From contig NC_081412.1 of assembly GCF_030272615.1 (NCBI RefSeq), positions 543,694,335 through 543,758,334 of the forward strand: a DNA stretch of 64,000 nt. The letters are read 5' to 3'. Shown here piece by piece: positions 35,302 through 47,760 of the stretch. The position numbers were made by a program, and so were the translations under genes. Position 1 is the stretch's first letter. Each line of letters opens with the position of its first letter. The stretch comes from Cryptomeria japonica (lineage: Eukaryota > Streptophyta > Pinopsida > Cupressales > Cupressaceae). The notes under the pieces were generated by a model, which searched no databases, was not told the origin of the DNA, and saw only the letters and a program-made list of their open reading frames with translations.

Positions 35302-36841
35302 TCAATGAGTAGAAGATAGGGGAAGGACCCCTAACTTACTTTTGAGATATTCAAAAGTGTCCCTTGCTAGTGGTTTGGTGAAGATATCTGCTATTTGTTC
35401 CTTTGTGCTAACATACTCCAATACCATTTTCTTCTCTTGAGCTTCATCTCTAAGATAATGATATTTGATAGATATGTGCTTTGTCTTAGAGTGCATTATA
35501 GGATTCTTTGAAATATTAATGGCACTAGTATTGTCACAGAATATAGTTACCGGCTCGGTAACTTTCTCATTTATACCTTCCAATAGTTGTTTGGCCCATG
35601 CAATGTTGGTACAATTCAATGATGCAACAACGTATTCAGCTTCTGCTATTGACTGTGAAACACATCCTTGTTTCTTGCTAAGCCAACTCACTAGTTTTTC
35701 TCCTAAAAAGAAAGCTCCTCCACTTGTGCTTTTTCTATCATCAATGTTGCCTGCCCAATCAACATCAGTATAAACTTTTAAATCAAAATCATTTCCTTTC
35801 TGATATACTAAGCCATAATCCTCTATGTCTTTCAAGTATCTAAAAATTCTTTTGATTGCTGTCATGTGTGTTTCCTTAGGATCTGTAGAGAATCTTGCAA
35901 CTATACCTACTACATGTGCTATATCTGGTCTGCTGTGAACAACATATCATAGTTTTCCAATCATGGATCTGTAAAGTGTCTCATCAACAGATGTAGATTC
36001 ATCATTCTTTGATAATTTACAGTTAGTAGTCATAGGAGTACTTACTAGTTTTGAATCCTCCATTCCAAATTTTTTCAAGATTTCCTTTATGTACTTGGAT
36101 TGAGTAATGAAAATCTCATTTTTCATTTGCAGTATCTGTAAACCTATAAAATACTTTATCTCACCAATTAATGACATCTCAAATTCTTTGCTCATTTCAT
36201 TTCCAAATTTTTTGCATAAAGAGTCATTTCCACAAAATATAATATCATCAACAAATATGGCTGAGATCAATATTCCATTTTCATCATTCTTCATGTACAT
36301 GTTGTCGTTCTCACTTGTCCTTATAAAACCAATCTTAATCAAATAAGAGTGCAATCTTTCATACCATGCTCTTGGTGCTTGTTTCAAAACATATAAAGCT
36401 TTGTTCAATTTACATACCTGATCTTTATTCTTGTCCTCAACAAATCCTTCAGGTTGTTCAATGAAAACTTCTTCTTCTAATATTCCATTCAGAAATGCAG
36501 ATTTGACATCCATTTGATATATCTTGAAATTTTTGAAAGTAGCATAGGCCAACAATTTTCTTACTCCTTCAAGTCTAGCAACAGGTGCAAAAGTTTCACC
36601 ATAATCAATTCCTTCTTCTTGAGAATAACCTTTGCAAACTAGTCTTGCTTTGTTTCGAATGACCTCTCCTTTTTCATTTAGCTTGTTTTTGAAAATCCAC
36701 TTTGTACCGATTACATTTTTGTCCTTCAGTCTTGGAATTAGTGTCCATGTGTCATTCTTCTTGATTTGATTAATCTCTTTTGTCATAGCATTTATCCAAT
36801 CTTCACTATTAAATGCCTCTTTCACTATTCTTGGTTCAAAT
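35302..36841 (-). pseudogene. Reverse transcriptase and RNase H of copia1
   Basis: The RT part (35947-36825) reads [79 protein letters not shown] and the catalytic [12 protein letters not shown], all intact. One stop after SMIGKL, then VHSRPDIAHVVGIVARF (read through) leads to RNase H (35302-35865): LKVYTDVDWAGNIDDRKSTS, QSIAEAEYVVASLNCT, IFCDNTSAINISKNP, and the tail EYVSTKEQIADIFTKPL. Asp, Glu and Asp of RNase H are present. It makes cDNA from the element RNA inside particles. This is the best-kept part of the element. Confidence 0.92.
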
Positions 36842-38109
36842 TCAGATATCAGACGTGTTTTGTCTCAGTTTGTTCCTTGTCATCACTGGATCATCCTTAT
36901 CTCCTATAATCTGACTTGGTGCATGATGTCTCCTAACATACTTGGCTAATATAGGCTCGGTAGGCTCTGTATGATCTTCTTCATCACTCAGTAATTGGAT
37001 ATTCTCTTCATTTTCTTCAATAGTCTTCTTGGTAGGACTTCTCAGTTGAACATAGACAAACTCATCATAGTCTTCTAGTTCCTTGGAATTTCGTTCATCA
37101 TTTCTTTCTGCAAATTCATCAATTTTCACATTTGCACTTTCTACCATTTTGTTAGATGATTTGATCAAACATTTAAATGCTTTGCTTCTAGAAGAGTAAC
37201 CTAGAAATGTTCCTTCTTCACTTTTCTGATCAAATTTTCCATTTCTATCATCTTTATGAACATAGCATCTACTTCCAAAGATTTTAAAATAACTTACATT
37301 AGGTTTCTTATCATACCAGATTTCACATGGTGTCTTCAAAGTACCTTTCTTCAATTGAACTCAGTTCAAGGTGTAAACTGCTGTGCTTATTGCTTCTCTC
37401 CAAAATGTTTGTGGCACCTTCTTTTCAATCATCAGTGTTCTAGCACAATCCATAATAGATTTGTTTCTTCTCTCAGCTATTCCATTTTGTTGTGGAGTTC
37501 TCGGTGCAGAGACTTGTCTTTTAATACCATGATCATTGCAAAATTAGTTGAACTCATCAGATGTGAACTCTCCTCCTCTATTTGATCTAAGACATTTCAG
37601 TTGTCTTCCTGCTTCATTTTCAACTCTTGCCTTGTACCATTTAAACATTTGAAAAGCTTCTAATTTTCTTTTAAAAACATTGCTGACATCATCCTTGAAT
37701 AGTCATCCACAAATAATATGAAATATTTATCACCATAATAACTTTGAACTTTCATAGGACCACAAAGATTAGTGTGCACTAGATGTAAAATTCCTTTAGA
37801 ATTGTAAGACTTACTTGTAAAGCTTGATCTTGTCATCTTACCCATCTGGCATCCTCGGCACATAGCATTCTCAGGTTTTTCAAGACTTGGTAGACCTCTT
37901 ACTCTGTGCTTCTTGCTTATTTTGATCAAATTATCAAAATTGACATGACAAAACCTTTTATGCCATAACTAGGTGTCATCTAACTTTGCATGCAAACACT
38001 TATTCTGAGTTGAGTCAAGGTGCAATGTGTTACCTTTTGTTTGTGTCCCGGTAGCAACTAACTTTCCATTTTTGTCATGAACTTTGACAATTCCCTTTTG
38101 AAATTCTAT
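36842..38109 (-). pseudogene. Integrase of copia1
   Basis: The zinc part and core start at 37929: CRGCQMGKMTRSSFTSK, LHLVHTNLCGPMKVQSY and YFILFVDDYSRM. The first catalytic Asp of active copia integrases (HTDL) reads Asn here (HTNL). The middle part (37360-37650) is broken by stops but still reads as the second Asp and Glu region. The C-terminal part (36842-37354) has TPCEIWYDKKPNVSYFKIFG, HKDDRNGKFDQKSEEGTFLG and an acidic linker to RT. Confidence 0.8.
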
Positions 38110-39483
38110 TCAATAACCTGTGTTGTTTAGCTGTGCTACACTCAACAAATTGTATTTCAAACCTTCAACCCAATAAACATTATTGCATCTTGCATTATCA
38201 AGAAGTGTTATAGATCCTTTACCTCTCACTGGACATGGTGCATCATTACCAAATCTAACATAGCCTCCATCATAATATTCTAATGTAACAAACTTGTGTT
38301 TATCTCCTGTCATATGATGTGAGCATCCACTATCTATAATCCAAGAATCATTAGTGTTTATGTGAGATATTAGGGATTTTTCTTCATACCTCTCTTCATC
38401 TGATCCATCCTTGATAGCCACATAAAATACTTCCTCTGTATCAGTCTCATCTAATTTGTCATCATTGGATTCCTCATCAGCTATTAGGCATGTCTTTCTA
38501 TCTCTTCTTCTGAAGTCTCGATGTCCTCTGTAATGAATATCTTTCTGTCTATCATCTCGGTAATCTCTCTTTTCAATAGAATCTTTGTCAGGATAGTTAG
38601 AAGCCATATGTCCTACTTTATCACAATTGAAACATTTCAAAGGTAGTTTTCCTTTATACTTACCTTTGCCTCTCGGTAGCCTTTTGGTTAATAGTGCTTC
38701 AAACTCTTCTTGCTTTATGATTTCCTCATATAATTTGTGTACTGCCTCCATGTTCTTACGAAATCTTTCACTTGCTCCACTGTGATCTCCTTCAGAGTAC
38801 TTATACTTTCTTTCATTGAAATCATTAGATTCATCAAGATGAAAAGAACTAAATGTAGATTCAACTTTATTTACTGAAGATCCACTGTTATCAAAATTAC
38901 TTAACTCAAATGCATGTAGCTTACCAATAGTAGCATCTAAAGAAACTAGCATATTAGGTACAGACCTCAATTCATTAATTGCAAAGACTTGGATTGCATA
39001 AGCGAGTAGAAGGGTTCTTAACAACTTACTTTTTATATCCTTTTCTTCAATAGTTCCACTTGCTCCTTTGATTTGATTGACAATCTCCTTTAGTCTTGTA
39101 CTGTATTGAGTTATGTTCTCACCTTCATTCATTCTCATAGATTCAAGTTGTCCTCTTAGACTATCTACATTTTCTCTTTGAACATGTTCATCTCCTCCAT
39201 ATACTGATATGAGCTTATCCCACATTGCCTTTGCATCATTGCAGCCTTCTAGATCATTAAACTTTGAATCGGTCAGTGCAGATGTTATTTCAATCATTGC
39301 TTGTATATGTTCTTTCTTTGCCTTTATCTCTTCCATAGTCAATGGATAGGTGCTTGGTGTGACAAAATAATTCTCCAGATAGTATACTGCATATTCTCCA
39401 ACTCCTGATAGATGTAGCTTCATCCTTTTCTGCCATGTAGAGAAACTTGACTTGTTCAGCTTCGGTGCATCCCTCTTATACAT
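38110..39483 (-). pseudogene. Gag and protease of copia1 (457-residue open frame)
   Basis: An unbroken frame of 457 residues starts MYKRDAPKLNKSSFSTWQKR. It contains the copia Gag core (AMWDKLISVYGGDEHV, GENITQYSTRLKEIVNQI) and a zinc knuckle CFNCDKVGHMASNYP. The last ligand of the knuckle is Tyr instead of Cys, so the finger is probably lost. The protease part reads DSWIIDSGCSHHMTGDKHKF, with the DSG active site intact, and GLKYNLLSVAQL. The start is chosen as the first ATG about 50 bases after the primer site. A stop follows at GY near 38110, before the integrase part. Confidence 0.88.
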
Positions 39484-39533
39484 CTTTGGATCTTTAACTC
39501 AAGTGCCTTCAAACATTCCTTCTAGAGTCCAAA

Positions 39534-39546
39534 GCTCTGATACCAA
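39534..39546 (-). promoter_or_regulatory. Primer-binding site of copia1
   Basis: The minus strand reads TTGGTATCAGAGC right after the LTR, complementary to the 3' end of plant initiator methionine tRNA, as in most plant copia elements. Confidence 0.9.
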
Positions 39547-39547
39547 T

Positions 39548-41094
39548 TGATAGTTCTGATACTTAATATAAGTATAGAATCAATAGCCAACAAGATGAGA
39601 GGGGGGGGGGGTGAATCATACAAACTTAATCTTCCATAAAAACATTAGATTCAACATCGGTAACATATATTTCAGTAATATAACCAAAACTGTTAAACAT
39701 GCAAACTCAAAAGCATATGAACATCGTAAACCTCATAACACCAGATTTAACGTGGAAACCTAAATAGGGAAAAACCATTGTGAGATTTTAGACCCACTAA
39801 GAAATATACTCTTCTAGAGTATGCTCGGTTAAAAGCAAATCTTGTTAAAGATTACAAACACATTGATAGATGTGACCCAGTTAAGGGATTTCCCTCAGAT
39901 CTGTTAGGATATTCACCTTGTTAGAAGTGATCTTGTTAAAGGATTTCAAACACTCAATTAGAATGTCACCTTGCTAGAGGGTTTTACAAATAAGACTGTT
40001 AAGTCCTCTCGGTTAAGAGATTTTCTATCACTTTCACAAAATAATGGTAATAAAATCTATCTACAACTTCACATCTAAAATGCTAAAGTAGATTCTTATT
40101 TGTTCAATACAATCTAGACATAGAACTAATCTTGTCTATCTACTGGGCTTCTATACTCTATTATTCAAATAGGTCTTCAAGCTTCTGTGCTCGGTAATCA
40201 CTATGTAGCATCCCTATGCATACACTTGCCCACATACATTGTTTATCAACAGTTTCCTATTTATAAACAATTAGGTAACTGCTTAATCTCCTTGATCGCA
40301 TTTCCCATGATCAATCATAGCCATTAGATCTTCAATCTTGTCTAGGTTCAATGCAATTTTCGATCTAAAAATGTTATACCCCGCCTTGGAACTTGCATAT
40401 TAGTCTTGGAACTTGTGCCAAAGTATTGCGGTTCATTTTGAGTTGTAGATCTTCATGCCGACTTTTCATTGCCTTAGACTCGTTAACAAACTTCATTCAT
40501 GGCTCACCAATCATTGATTAGTTCCAGCTCATTAGCTTCCTTCATTATATAATGCATGTAAACATTTAATGCATTCTATTGTAGCTCGGTTACAACTCGG
40601 TAACAACTCGGTGAATACTAAACTTCACTCGGTAGACATTCCGCCTTCATTAACCGATAGCGATAACCTTAGGGTTTACCGACTAGGTTCCTTAGGGTTT
40701 ACTGACTAGGTTCTTTGCTTGATAACATAGTATAGTATTAACCTTTATATTTTACAACATATGTATGATGTTAAAACAATCTAAACATCATGATCTCATC
40801 ATTGTCTGACTCAGTACTAGTTGCCCATTGAATACCTTATTCATCCCCTTATTCATCATATTCTTTCCTGTATCTTTTACCGACATCTTTATAATCTTCA
40901 CATCATACTTCTCAAGATATGGCAACATCATACTGAATTAGAAAATCAATTTCTTGACATCAATGACAAAATAATAATATCAAGATAGTAAACATCTTTA
41001 CTCAGTTATATCCATAATCATCAACAACCTTCTCAATATCCTTATGAAATGCCAACAATCTTTCATTGTTTGTTATAATGCAATATTGCCAACA
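39548..41094 (-). repeat. 5' LTR of copia1
   Basis: 1,547 bases, same ends as the 3' LTR. It contains a run of G (39600-39611) that is shorter in the other copy. It is joined to the primer site at 39546. Confidence 0.92.
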
Positions 41095-41255
41095 TTTACC
41101 GGTATTGTAATTAACTGATAAAATTGTCTATTGGCATAAAAGACTGGTTTACCGGTATTAAGCATTAAATTTGGTTAAGTTGTTTTTGGTTTGAATTTAT
41201 TTGACAACGGATTCACCCACCCCACTCTCAGTTGTCTCTGGGACCTAACAGGAGG

Positions 41256-41321
41256 TACAACAATAACACTACTTTGATGACTTCTACTTCTACTCTGTAC
41301 TTTTCTCTTTTATGAATATTG
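41256..41321 (-). pseudogene. 66-bp piece of gypsy2 Gag between two insertions
   Basis: Joined across the GGAGG duplication to 32396 and leftward, the minus strand reads SVIVVPPPLGLTIEFPYNHD without a break. This shows that this sliver belongs to gypsy2 coding sequence. It is bounded on the left by the solo LTR and on the right by copia2. Confidence 0.7.
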
Positions 41322-41803
41322 TGTTAGAAAGATTTGATACCAGGATTAAACTTAGAGGGGAGGATGAATCAATTTACCATCAGAAATCAGAACTTATGGA
41401 TATCAAAACCAATAAACGTGAGCACAAAGAAACCAACACATTGATAGATAGAACAGGAAAGAACAATACACACAACACCAATATTTTGATGTGGAAAACC
41501 CGGTAAAGGGAAAAACCATGGTGGGAAACCCTACCCACAATCAGATAATACTTCTGCAGTAGTATGTTAAATTACAATGGGGATTTCACTTGCAAATAGG
41601 CCAACCGCCTAGAGCTCACTGCTCATCATAAAAATAAGTCTCACTGAATTACAAAAAATCAGACTACAATTCGGAAAGAATGAACTGTGAAAGTAGCATC
41701 TCCTAAAGCTTGACACAGTTTCAGTTAAGCATAGATGTCTACCCTACAATACAAAAACGTTCAACAAATGATATATCACTTGTTCACACATAAACCTTCC
41801 TCT

Positions 41804-44800
41804 TTCCTTTAGTATTTTTTCTGGATATGACTGTGTGCAAGTTTTTAGATCAATGTTTCAGATCACACTATATGATCCATCATCAGGATGCATGAGAGCA
41901 CAAGAAGTAAAAAATGAGATGTTACAAACCAGGTGTTGGGACTCATCAATTTGAGAGGCCCATTTCAAAAGTTTGCTCTGCACTTTCAAATGAATACCTA
42001 GTGAATCAACCCAAGAGGCCTATTTTGGGGCATGTAAAATTGAGCCAATTGATTGTCAAGGGGTAAGGCTCGGTAAATGTGTCATACACCTTTCATTTAG
42101 CCTATACAATGCTCTACAACTTTCATAATTCAGTTTGGATCTATTTATCAAGTACCCATTTCAAGGGGTGAGCTGAAAGTCCATCGTAGGTACAAATTCA
42201 AATTTTACCAAGTGGCCTACTTTGACGCTTTGCATTTTATGATCAGTTGATTGTCATGTTAAAAGGAGTATACCCCTAAATTATATGCATATAGGTAAGT
42301 CCACATGAAAAATTTCAAGTCCCTATGAATCCATTTTCTCAGTTTGGCAAGCTCAATCCATTTGCAGTTTGTATTGTTTGCATAAGTCCTTGTTTCAATA
42401 GTTAGTCAGAGCACCACTTTGCACATGTGTAATAAATGCCCTGCTAAGTGTCATATTACAATATTCATTCTAGGGTACTTCTAGTATGAAAGACAAGTTA
42501 TGTTTCCATTTTGAAGCTACTACCAATCCATTTGATCAGTTTTCCAAGATGGTTTCTTGAGTCATTTTATTCAGTTTTCTGCACTTTCATTGTTACATCT
42601 ATTAAAGTGGCTATTTTGATGAGCTCACCTTTTTCACCTTATCAGCTTCCCGGTCAAATTAAACATTCCATGGTTTTTTGTGTACTTCAAGGTACCTATG
42701 TCCTAGATTTGGGGATCCAAGGAGACCCTTTGATATTTTTAATGTGTGCACTTTAAGGTCCTTGCACTTGGATTTTATCAGGTTCAAATGCTGGCACAAC
42801 CATTTAATCAACTTTGTGCATTAATATCTAACCACCTAGGATTCATCGTGAGAAATGGTTTTCTAGAGTGAATGTCATTATATCAAACAATATGTCTTCT
42901 AGTGGGGCAAGGTACAAAAAGGTGTTCTAACTAGTTTTTAAAATGCATCTTTGGGTTTAAATGGGAAAATGTAACACAAGCGCCTGAAAGTTGCAAGTTG
43001 AATCTTAATGATCGGATAATGGTGCAAATTAACTCCCAGTGGAATGTTCAAGATGCCTGAAATATTTTTGAGGGTCAATGTCATGAAAATGAATTTTTGT
43101 TTAGCCGGACCCACTTTGGGGCCTGACCTGACTGGTGCTTCACATTAGCTTTTTGATAATCAAAGAAGTCAGTTATAGAACATTGGGAGAGAACAGTACA
43201 TACCCAGGTTCACTCAAGTGAACTACACTAAAGGGTCTGGTGATAAGAAGTGGCTTAGAAAAAAATTTCCTTGGAACTGAGAGATAGAGGTAAACAATAG
43301 AAAAGTTTTTGGTTATCATTCTTTTCGACCAAATCAAAGAGAAGTGATTAACACAACAATGAGTGGACATGATGTATTTGTTTTGATGCTTACTGGCGAT
43401 GGAAAAAGCCTCACTTATTAGCTACTGGCTATTGTTTGTCCTGGTGTAACTCTTGTAGTTTCTCCTCTTGTGTCACTCATTCAAGATCAGATCATGCATC
43501 TTTCCCAAGCAAGTATCCCTGCAATATATCTTTGTGCAAACATGGAGTGGCAAGAAAAAAAACTTGTATCAAAGGGAGCAACTTGATTGAATTGTTCTAC
43601 CTCCCACAATTAATCTACCTCCCGAGGGGAGTGAGATGAAGTTTTCTATTGTGGGGGTAGAACTATAACTACAATTCTTTTCTGTTGATCAGTAGCAAAT
43701 TCAAAAGGCATTGAAGACTTCATGCAAATGAAATTGGCATGTGTAAAATCAAATTCCATAACCTTTATCAAATTCTCCTTATAGATGGCATTGAGGTGGA
43801 AAATGTTGGTGAAGGTTTTAAAAATTTTAGTTAAATGATGGGCAAGTGTATAACCCGTGACCTCCTTTCTGCTATGGCGTGGTCTCTCCCTATCGTGGGT
43901 TTTGGCATGGCAGATAAAAGACATTAAAATCTTCAAACCAATACAATTGACAAACACCGAACCAAGTTTGTTTGGCCTTTTCCAGAACTCTTCCCTATTG
44001 TGGTGCATGATATGGAGTTTGGCATGGGTTTAGAAACCTTTATGCAAATGCAATTGGCATAGTGCTAATGTCCTCCCTGCAGATGTGTAACACAGGATCA
44101 TGTGGAAAGGGTTTAAAACCTTTTTACCAAATGCATTGGCAGGCAAAGCGCCCAATGTCCTCTATGTGGCATGAAAAGGTCATTTGAAACTTTCAACAAG
44201 TGTAATGGAAGATGGCGTGAGGGTTAAAAAACTCCAACATATGCATGTTGGCAGGTGAAACCAAACTTCAATGACCTCTGCTAGCCCATGGATGCCAAAG
44301 AAAGAGGAGAGACTCCAAATTTTTTCAAGCAGATGTAATCACTAGGCATAGAGTGTTTGTCCCACATTGACAATGAAGAGGGAATATTTGATATTAAAAT
44401 ACAAAGTCACACACATCTATAGTGTCAAAGCTTACAGGCTTTTGACAAGAGGCTACTTGGTGACCCAGTGGACTCCTTGCATGTGCATGCATCCCAAGGC
44501 ACCCAAATTTTTTGATAGAAAGGTGAATTAAAGGTCAATCAAGTTGGAGATGATCTGATGGTGGTTGCTATACCACAATGGAGAGATGCTCGATGGTTAT
44601 CAATTGCGACCCAGTGACTAAATGGTGAGCCCACTAGAAGGGAGCAGCTCAGGAGAGTTAACGAGTGTGCAAGTCTGAGGAAGATCAATGATTGTCACTA
44701 TACCACAATGGAAAGATGCTCGATGGTTATACATCACGGATTGCTCTTGTCCGTTGGTGGGTCTGATGGATGGTGAAGTGGCGGTCCAATGGCAGGTCAG

Positions 44801-46379
44801 GTGGTGCCCACATGTACTCATGAGCGAACCAAGAGGTGCCACGTGGTGAGGTGTAGGAGGTAAAAATCAAAATTAAATGTATAGTTCAGACTGTGGGTAA
44901 AAATTCAAAAATTTAAATAACTGATCTACATGAGAGATTAATTCACTAGAGGGGCATTTTTTACCCAAATACACAAGTATCATATATCATTGGAAAACTC
45001 TCAGAGCAAGGAGTTTGTTTCTATAATCGATTTCAACAAATATAAGATATCTTGAGAGAATTTTCCACGGGAAGGATGCAAGGAATTTTTTAGTTGGGGA
45101 AAGAGGACACTTGACATTTGGTAATGCAGATCTTGATCTTTTCCCTCTTCTTTATATTCTCTATTCTTCTCATTTGTAAGGGTTCCAGAAATTTTGGAAA
45201 AGGGCTCCACATTTCTATGTTACCAGTTTTGAGTTTTCTTCCAAGTTTGTACAAGGTAATGTCTTCTTTCAAATAGTGGAGTATAATTCTTGTTGTAGGG
45301 GTTTTTAGTTGCAGGTTCTTATGTATGTAAGGCATACATAAATTCACATAGAATTGTCTCTAAGATATGTATTTATTTGTTACAAATTAAATCCTCAAGG
45401 AGGCTAGAATTTGTCATTTCAAGGATATTGTTGTGATTGTTTGTAGGAATACTTCAGTGAAGAGTTTAAATTATGTAATCAATCATAAATACTGGAATAT
45501 ATATTCATGATCTGATAATTTTGTGAATGAGTTGAGTAATGCATTTATGTAAGGCATTAATGCAGGAATATTCAATGATGAAGATGGATTTGCAGTAGAG
45601 GTTTTTATTTACAGTTTGATTTATGACTCCATACCCTTGGATAAGGCACTGGTCTTGCAGATTCTAGGGATTCTCAAAGATTAAAAAATCAAATATCTAT
45701 TTATTTTTATGTTAGCAGTTATAGTTGGTTCCACCTATCTCATGCTCCAATTTAGTGTAGATGTCAATGTAGATCTAGCCCATCTGCAGTAACCTCCTTG
45801 TTGTTGAGCCTTTTGAGATTTATCTGCTTTCTTTTGATGTTGTCTTATGTGTAGTAGGTCTAATTCAATGCATCAAAGGGTGTCCCCCCCTAGGTCTAGA
45901 AGAACCTGAAGTTTAGGAGAATCATTAGGATCCTATGTTATGTTGTCCAAGTCCTGAAGTTCTTCATCATTTGAAACTGGCTATTTCATAGAATCAATTG
46001 CAAGTGTACTTGGGTTAACCAATTTTGGTGAACAACACCATGAAGGGAACATAAAAGGGTGCGAGAAGGGAGAGGAAGGAAAAAAGAGAGTGTGAAAACC
46101 AAGAGGGAAAAATAACAAAAGACTAGGAAAAAAGATAAACTAAAATAATGAACCTCAACCAAGAACCAAATGGACAAGTAAAATAAAATAAAATAAAAAT
46201 AAACCAAGACTATACAAGAACACTCTCAAACAAATAAACAAACAAAATATGAATCTATATATCTATATATATATAATATATGTTTTAAATATTTTTTATT
46301 TTATTTGTGTTTTTGTTTCTCTTTGTTTTATATATATATATATATATATATACAAACAAGGAGGGGAGTATCAATAAAA
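41804..46379. mobile_element. 4.58-kb insertion in copia2 LTR carrying a helicase gene fragment
   Basis: The insert is flanked by CTTCCTCT on both sides (41796-41803 and 46380-46387). The uninterrupted LTR has CTTCCTTT at this place. An 8-bp duplication fits the hAT superfamily, but I see no clear terminal inverted repeats and no transposase. The right end has TA repeats (46328-46351) and AATAAAA just before the duplication. It contains a RECQ4-like fragment at 43.2-43.6 kb. Otherwise there is no recognised coding sequence over 4 kb. Its class is open: a degraded DNA transposon, or a retroposed unit. Confidence 0.6.
43233..43560 (+). pseudogene. RECQ4-type DNA helicase fragment, captured
   Basis: The plus strand reads GSGDKKWLRKKFPWN, a stop, then [40 protein letters not shown], a stop, CPGVTLVVSPLVSLIQDQIM and ASIPAIYLCANMEWQE. 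This is the start of the helicase core of plant RECQ4/RECQL4A-like proteins: the motif 0 region (FRPNQRE), Walker A (normally TGGGKS, here TGDGKS) and motif Ia (SPLVSLIQDQ). The family unwinds recombination intermediates in the nucleus. Only about 110 residues are present, with two stops, and the similarity ends sharply near 43550. It is a captured fragment, not a gene. No intron is visible inside it. Confidence 0.85.
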
Positions 46380-47109
46380 CTTCCTCTGATAATGCAGACA
46401 TAACCATCAATTCCATCAATCCATCGATGTCCAAATAACATGAATAAGTCACTTATAAATACAGATCATCAACCTTATTGACAAGGTCAACTAAACCCTA
46501 AACAGATAGACCCATAATAACAAAAAATGAATTACATAGTATCACCAGACCAATATCATGTTTTACATTACATAACATGGACCTAGATCAAGCAACCAAA
46601 TAATTCCATCCATCATAAATTCCGCTAAGACCAAGATCCAACATGCTTCATCAACCAGTAGAAACCCTTAGTGAAGTAACACATAAAGTCTAACCGGATC
46701 CAAATAGGACCACCATAATAGCATGCCAACCAATGCAAACTCACCAAACACTTGTAATATGATCAAGAAGAATCTTCAACATGATAGAAACTGATTCAAT
46801 AAGCCGAACCAAAATCGTTTGACCAAAACATCAAATATCACTTATCGATAAAGCTAATCGGTACCAGGAAATACCAATCGAGAACATAAGTGATAGTTAC
46901 CAGAGCACCAAAACATGAACCAACAGAATATGGAAAAAAAATAACCATCCAGAGTAAGCATCCAAAACCAATTCCTGAGATCTGATCATAGCGGATCATA
47001 ATCATAGCCAAAACCAAGATGATCACCAAGACTAACCAAGATAGGTCCAACCTAGATATAGTGTTGACATTAATGATAACACTTAACCAAATCCAACATA
47101 TTTCTAGTA

Positions 47110-47300
47110 ATCTCCCCCTTTTGCATTGATGGTAACACTAAATGTGAAAAACATCCAAGTGCCAAGGAATGCCAACAATCTCCCTCAAAGATATGACTAT
47201 TTTTCACATGAATACCATCTCTCCCCCTTTGACATCAATGACAAAGGACAAATACCAAACCAAAAATACTGAACTAAATAGCTGACTACTCCCCCTGAGT
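47110..47300 (-). promoter_or_regulatory. Polypurine tracts of copia2
   Basis: Next to the LTR the minus strand has GCAAAAGGGGGAGATTACT. Further purine runs lie at about 47216-47228 (TCAAAGGGGGAGAGA) and 47288-47296 (CAGGGGGAGT). This is the same multi-tract layout as in copia1. Confidence 0.65.
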
Positions 47301-47399
47301 AGTAGCATCATCTCATCAATCCAGATCAAAGAAAGTATTTGATAAGCTTACTGGATTGATACATTACTGCATCTCTAAGTCTCTTTCGAAGGGTTGGTA

Positions 47400-47760
47400 A
47401 CCCCAAACTAATCTCTAACACATTCAAAAGTATCTTTAGGAAATGGTTTAGTTAGAATATCTGCAATCTACTCCTTAGTAGGTACATAAACCAATTTGAC
47501 TTCCTTTTCTTCAATCTTTTCCTTCAAGAAATTGTACCTTATAGAAATGTGTTTTGATTTAGAATGAAATAATAGATTCTTTGACATATCAATAGCAACA
47601 ATATTATCACAGTGAATAACAATAGGCTCATCATAACTTACCCTTATATCTTTTAACATTTGTTTCATCCCTAAAATCTAAGTACAGTTAGTAGCAACAA
47701 CTACATATTCTGCTTCAGTAGTAGATAATGAAGTACATGATTGTTTCTCGCTAAGTGATG
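47400..47760 (-). pseudogene. RNase H C-terminal part of copia2
   Basis: The frame reads SEKQSCTSLSTTEAEYVVVA, LGMKQMLKDIRVSYDEPIVI, HCDNIVAIDMSKN, FHSKSKHISIRYNFLKEKI and VKLVYVPTKEQIADILTK. The Glu (EAEY) and second Asp (CDN) of RNase H are present but the first part of the domain is gone with RT. One stop lies after NCTQ. Confidence 0.8.

Larger units (their letters stand above)
33307..41094 (-). mobile_element. copia1: nearly complete Ty1/copia retrotransposon (Sirevirus-like)
   Basis: The two LTRs (33307-34850 and 39548-41094) are nearly identical along their length. The element is flanked by exact TTTAC duplications (33302-33306 and 41095-41099). A methionine-tRNA primer site next to the 5' LTR, polypurine tracts next to the 3' LTR, and Gag, protease, integrase, RT and RNase H in copia order make it structurally complete at 7.8 kb. 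A small number of stops and a few motif losses make it non-functional. Several polypurine-like tracts in front of the 3' LTR recall the Sirevirus genus. Confidence 0.92.
32402..41250 (+). mobile_element. Solo LTR of a copia-type element, split by copia1
   Basis: The outer ends are TGTTGG at 32402 and CTAACA at 41250, flanked by GGAGG on both sides (32397-32401 and 41251-41255). Without the inserted copia1 it is about 1,056 bases, the same size as the LTRs at 52626 and 58886. The start with GTCATTGATGTCAACACC and the end with CCACCCCACTCTCAG are the same signatures as those LTRs, which gives the plus orientation. No internal domain lies between the ends other than copia1, so it is a solo LTR left by LTR-LTR recombination. 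Confidence 0.85.
41322..47109 (-). repeat. 3' LTR of copia2, split at 41803/46380
   Basis: Bases 41322-41803 match 50603-51090 and bases 46388-47109 match the rest of the 5' LTR. Between them sits a 4.58-kb insert. Without the insert it is about 1.2 kb, shorter than the 5' LTR because the latter has an internal 178-bp duplication. Confidence 0.85.

Noticed and set aside
42511-42756. 81-residue plus-strand ORF in the 4.58-kb insert
   Set aside because: Hydrophobic, no domain, and not in line with the helicase fragment. Most likely chance.
44560-44735. Two copies of a ~35-bp word (TACCACAATGGAGAGATGCTC type) about 125 bases apart
   Set aside because: Short and isolated. It may be part of the diverged internal structure of the 4.58-kb insert, with no further support.
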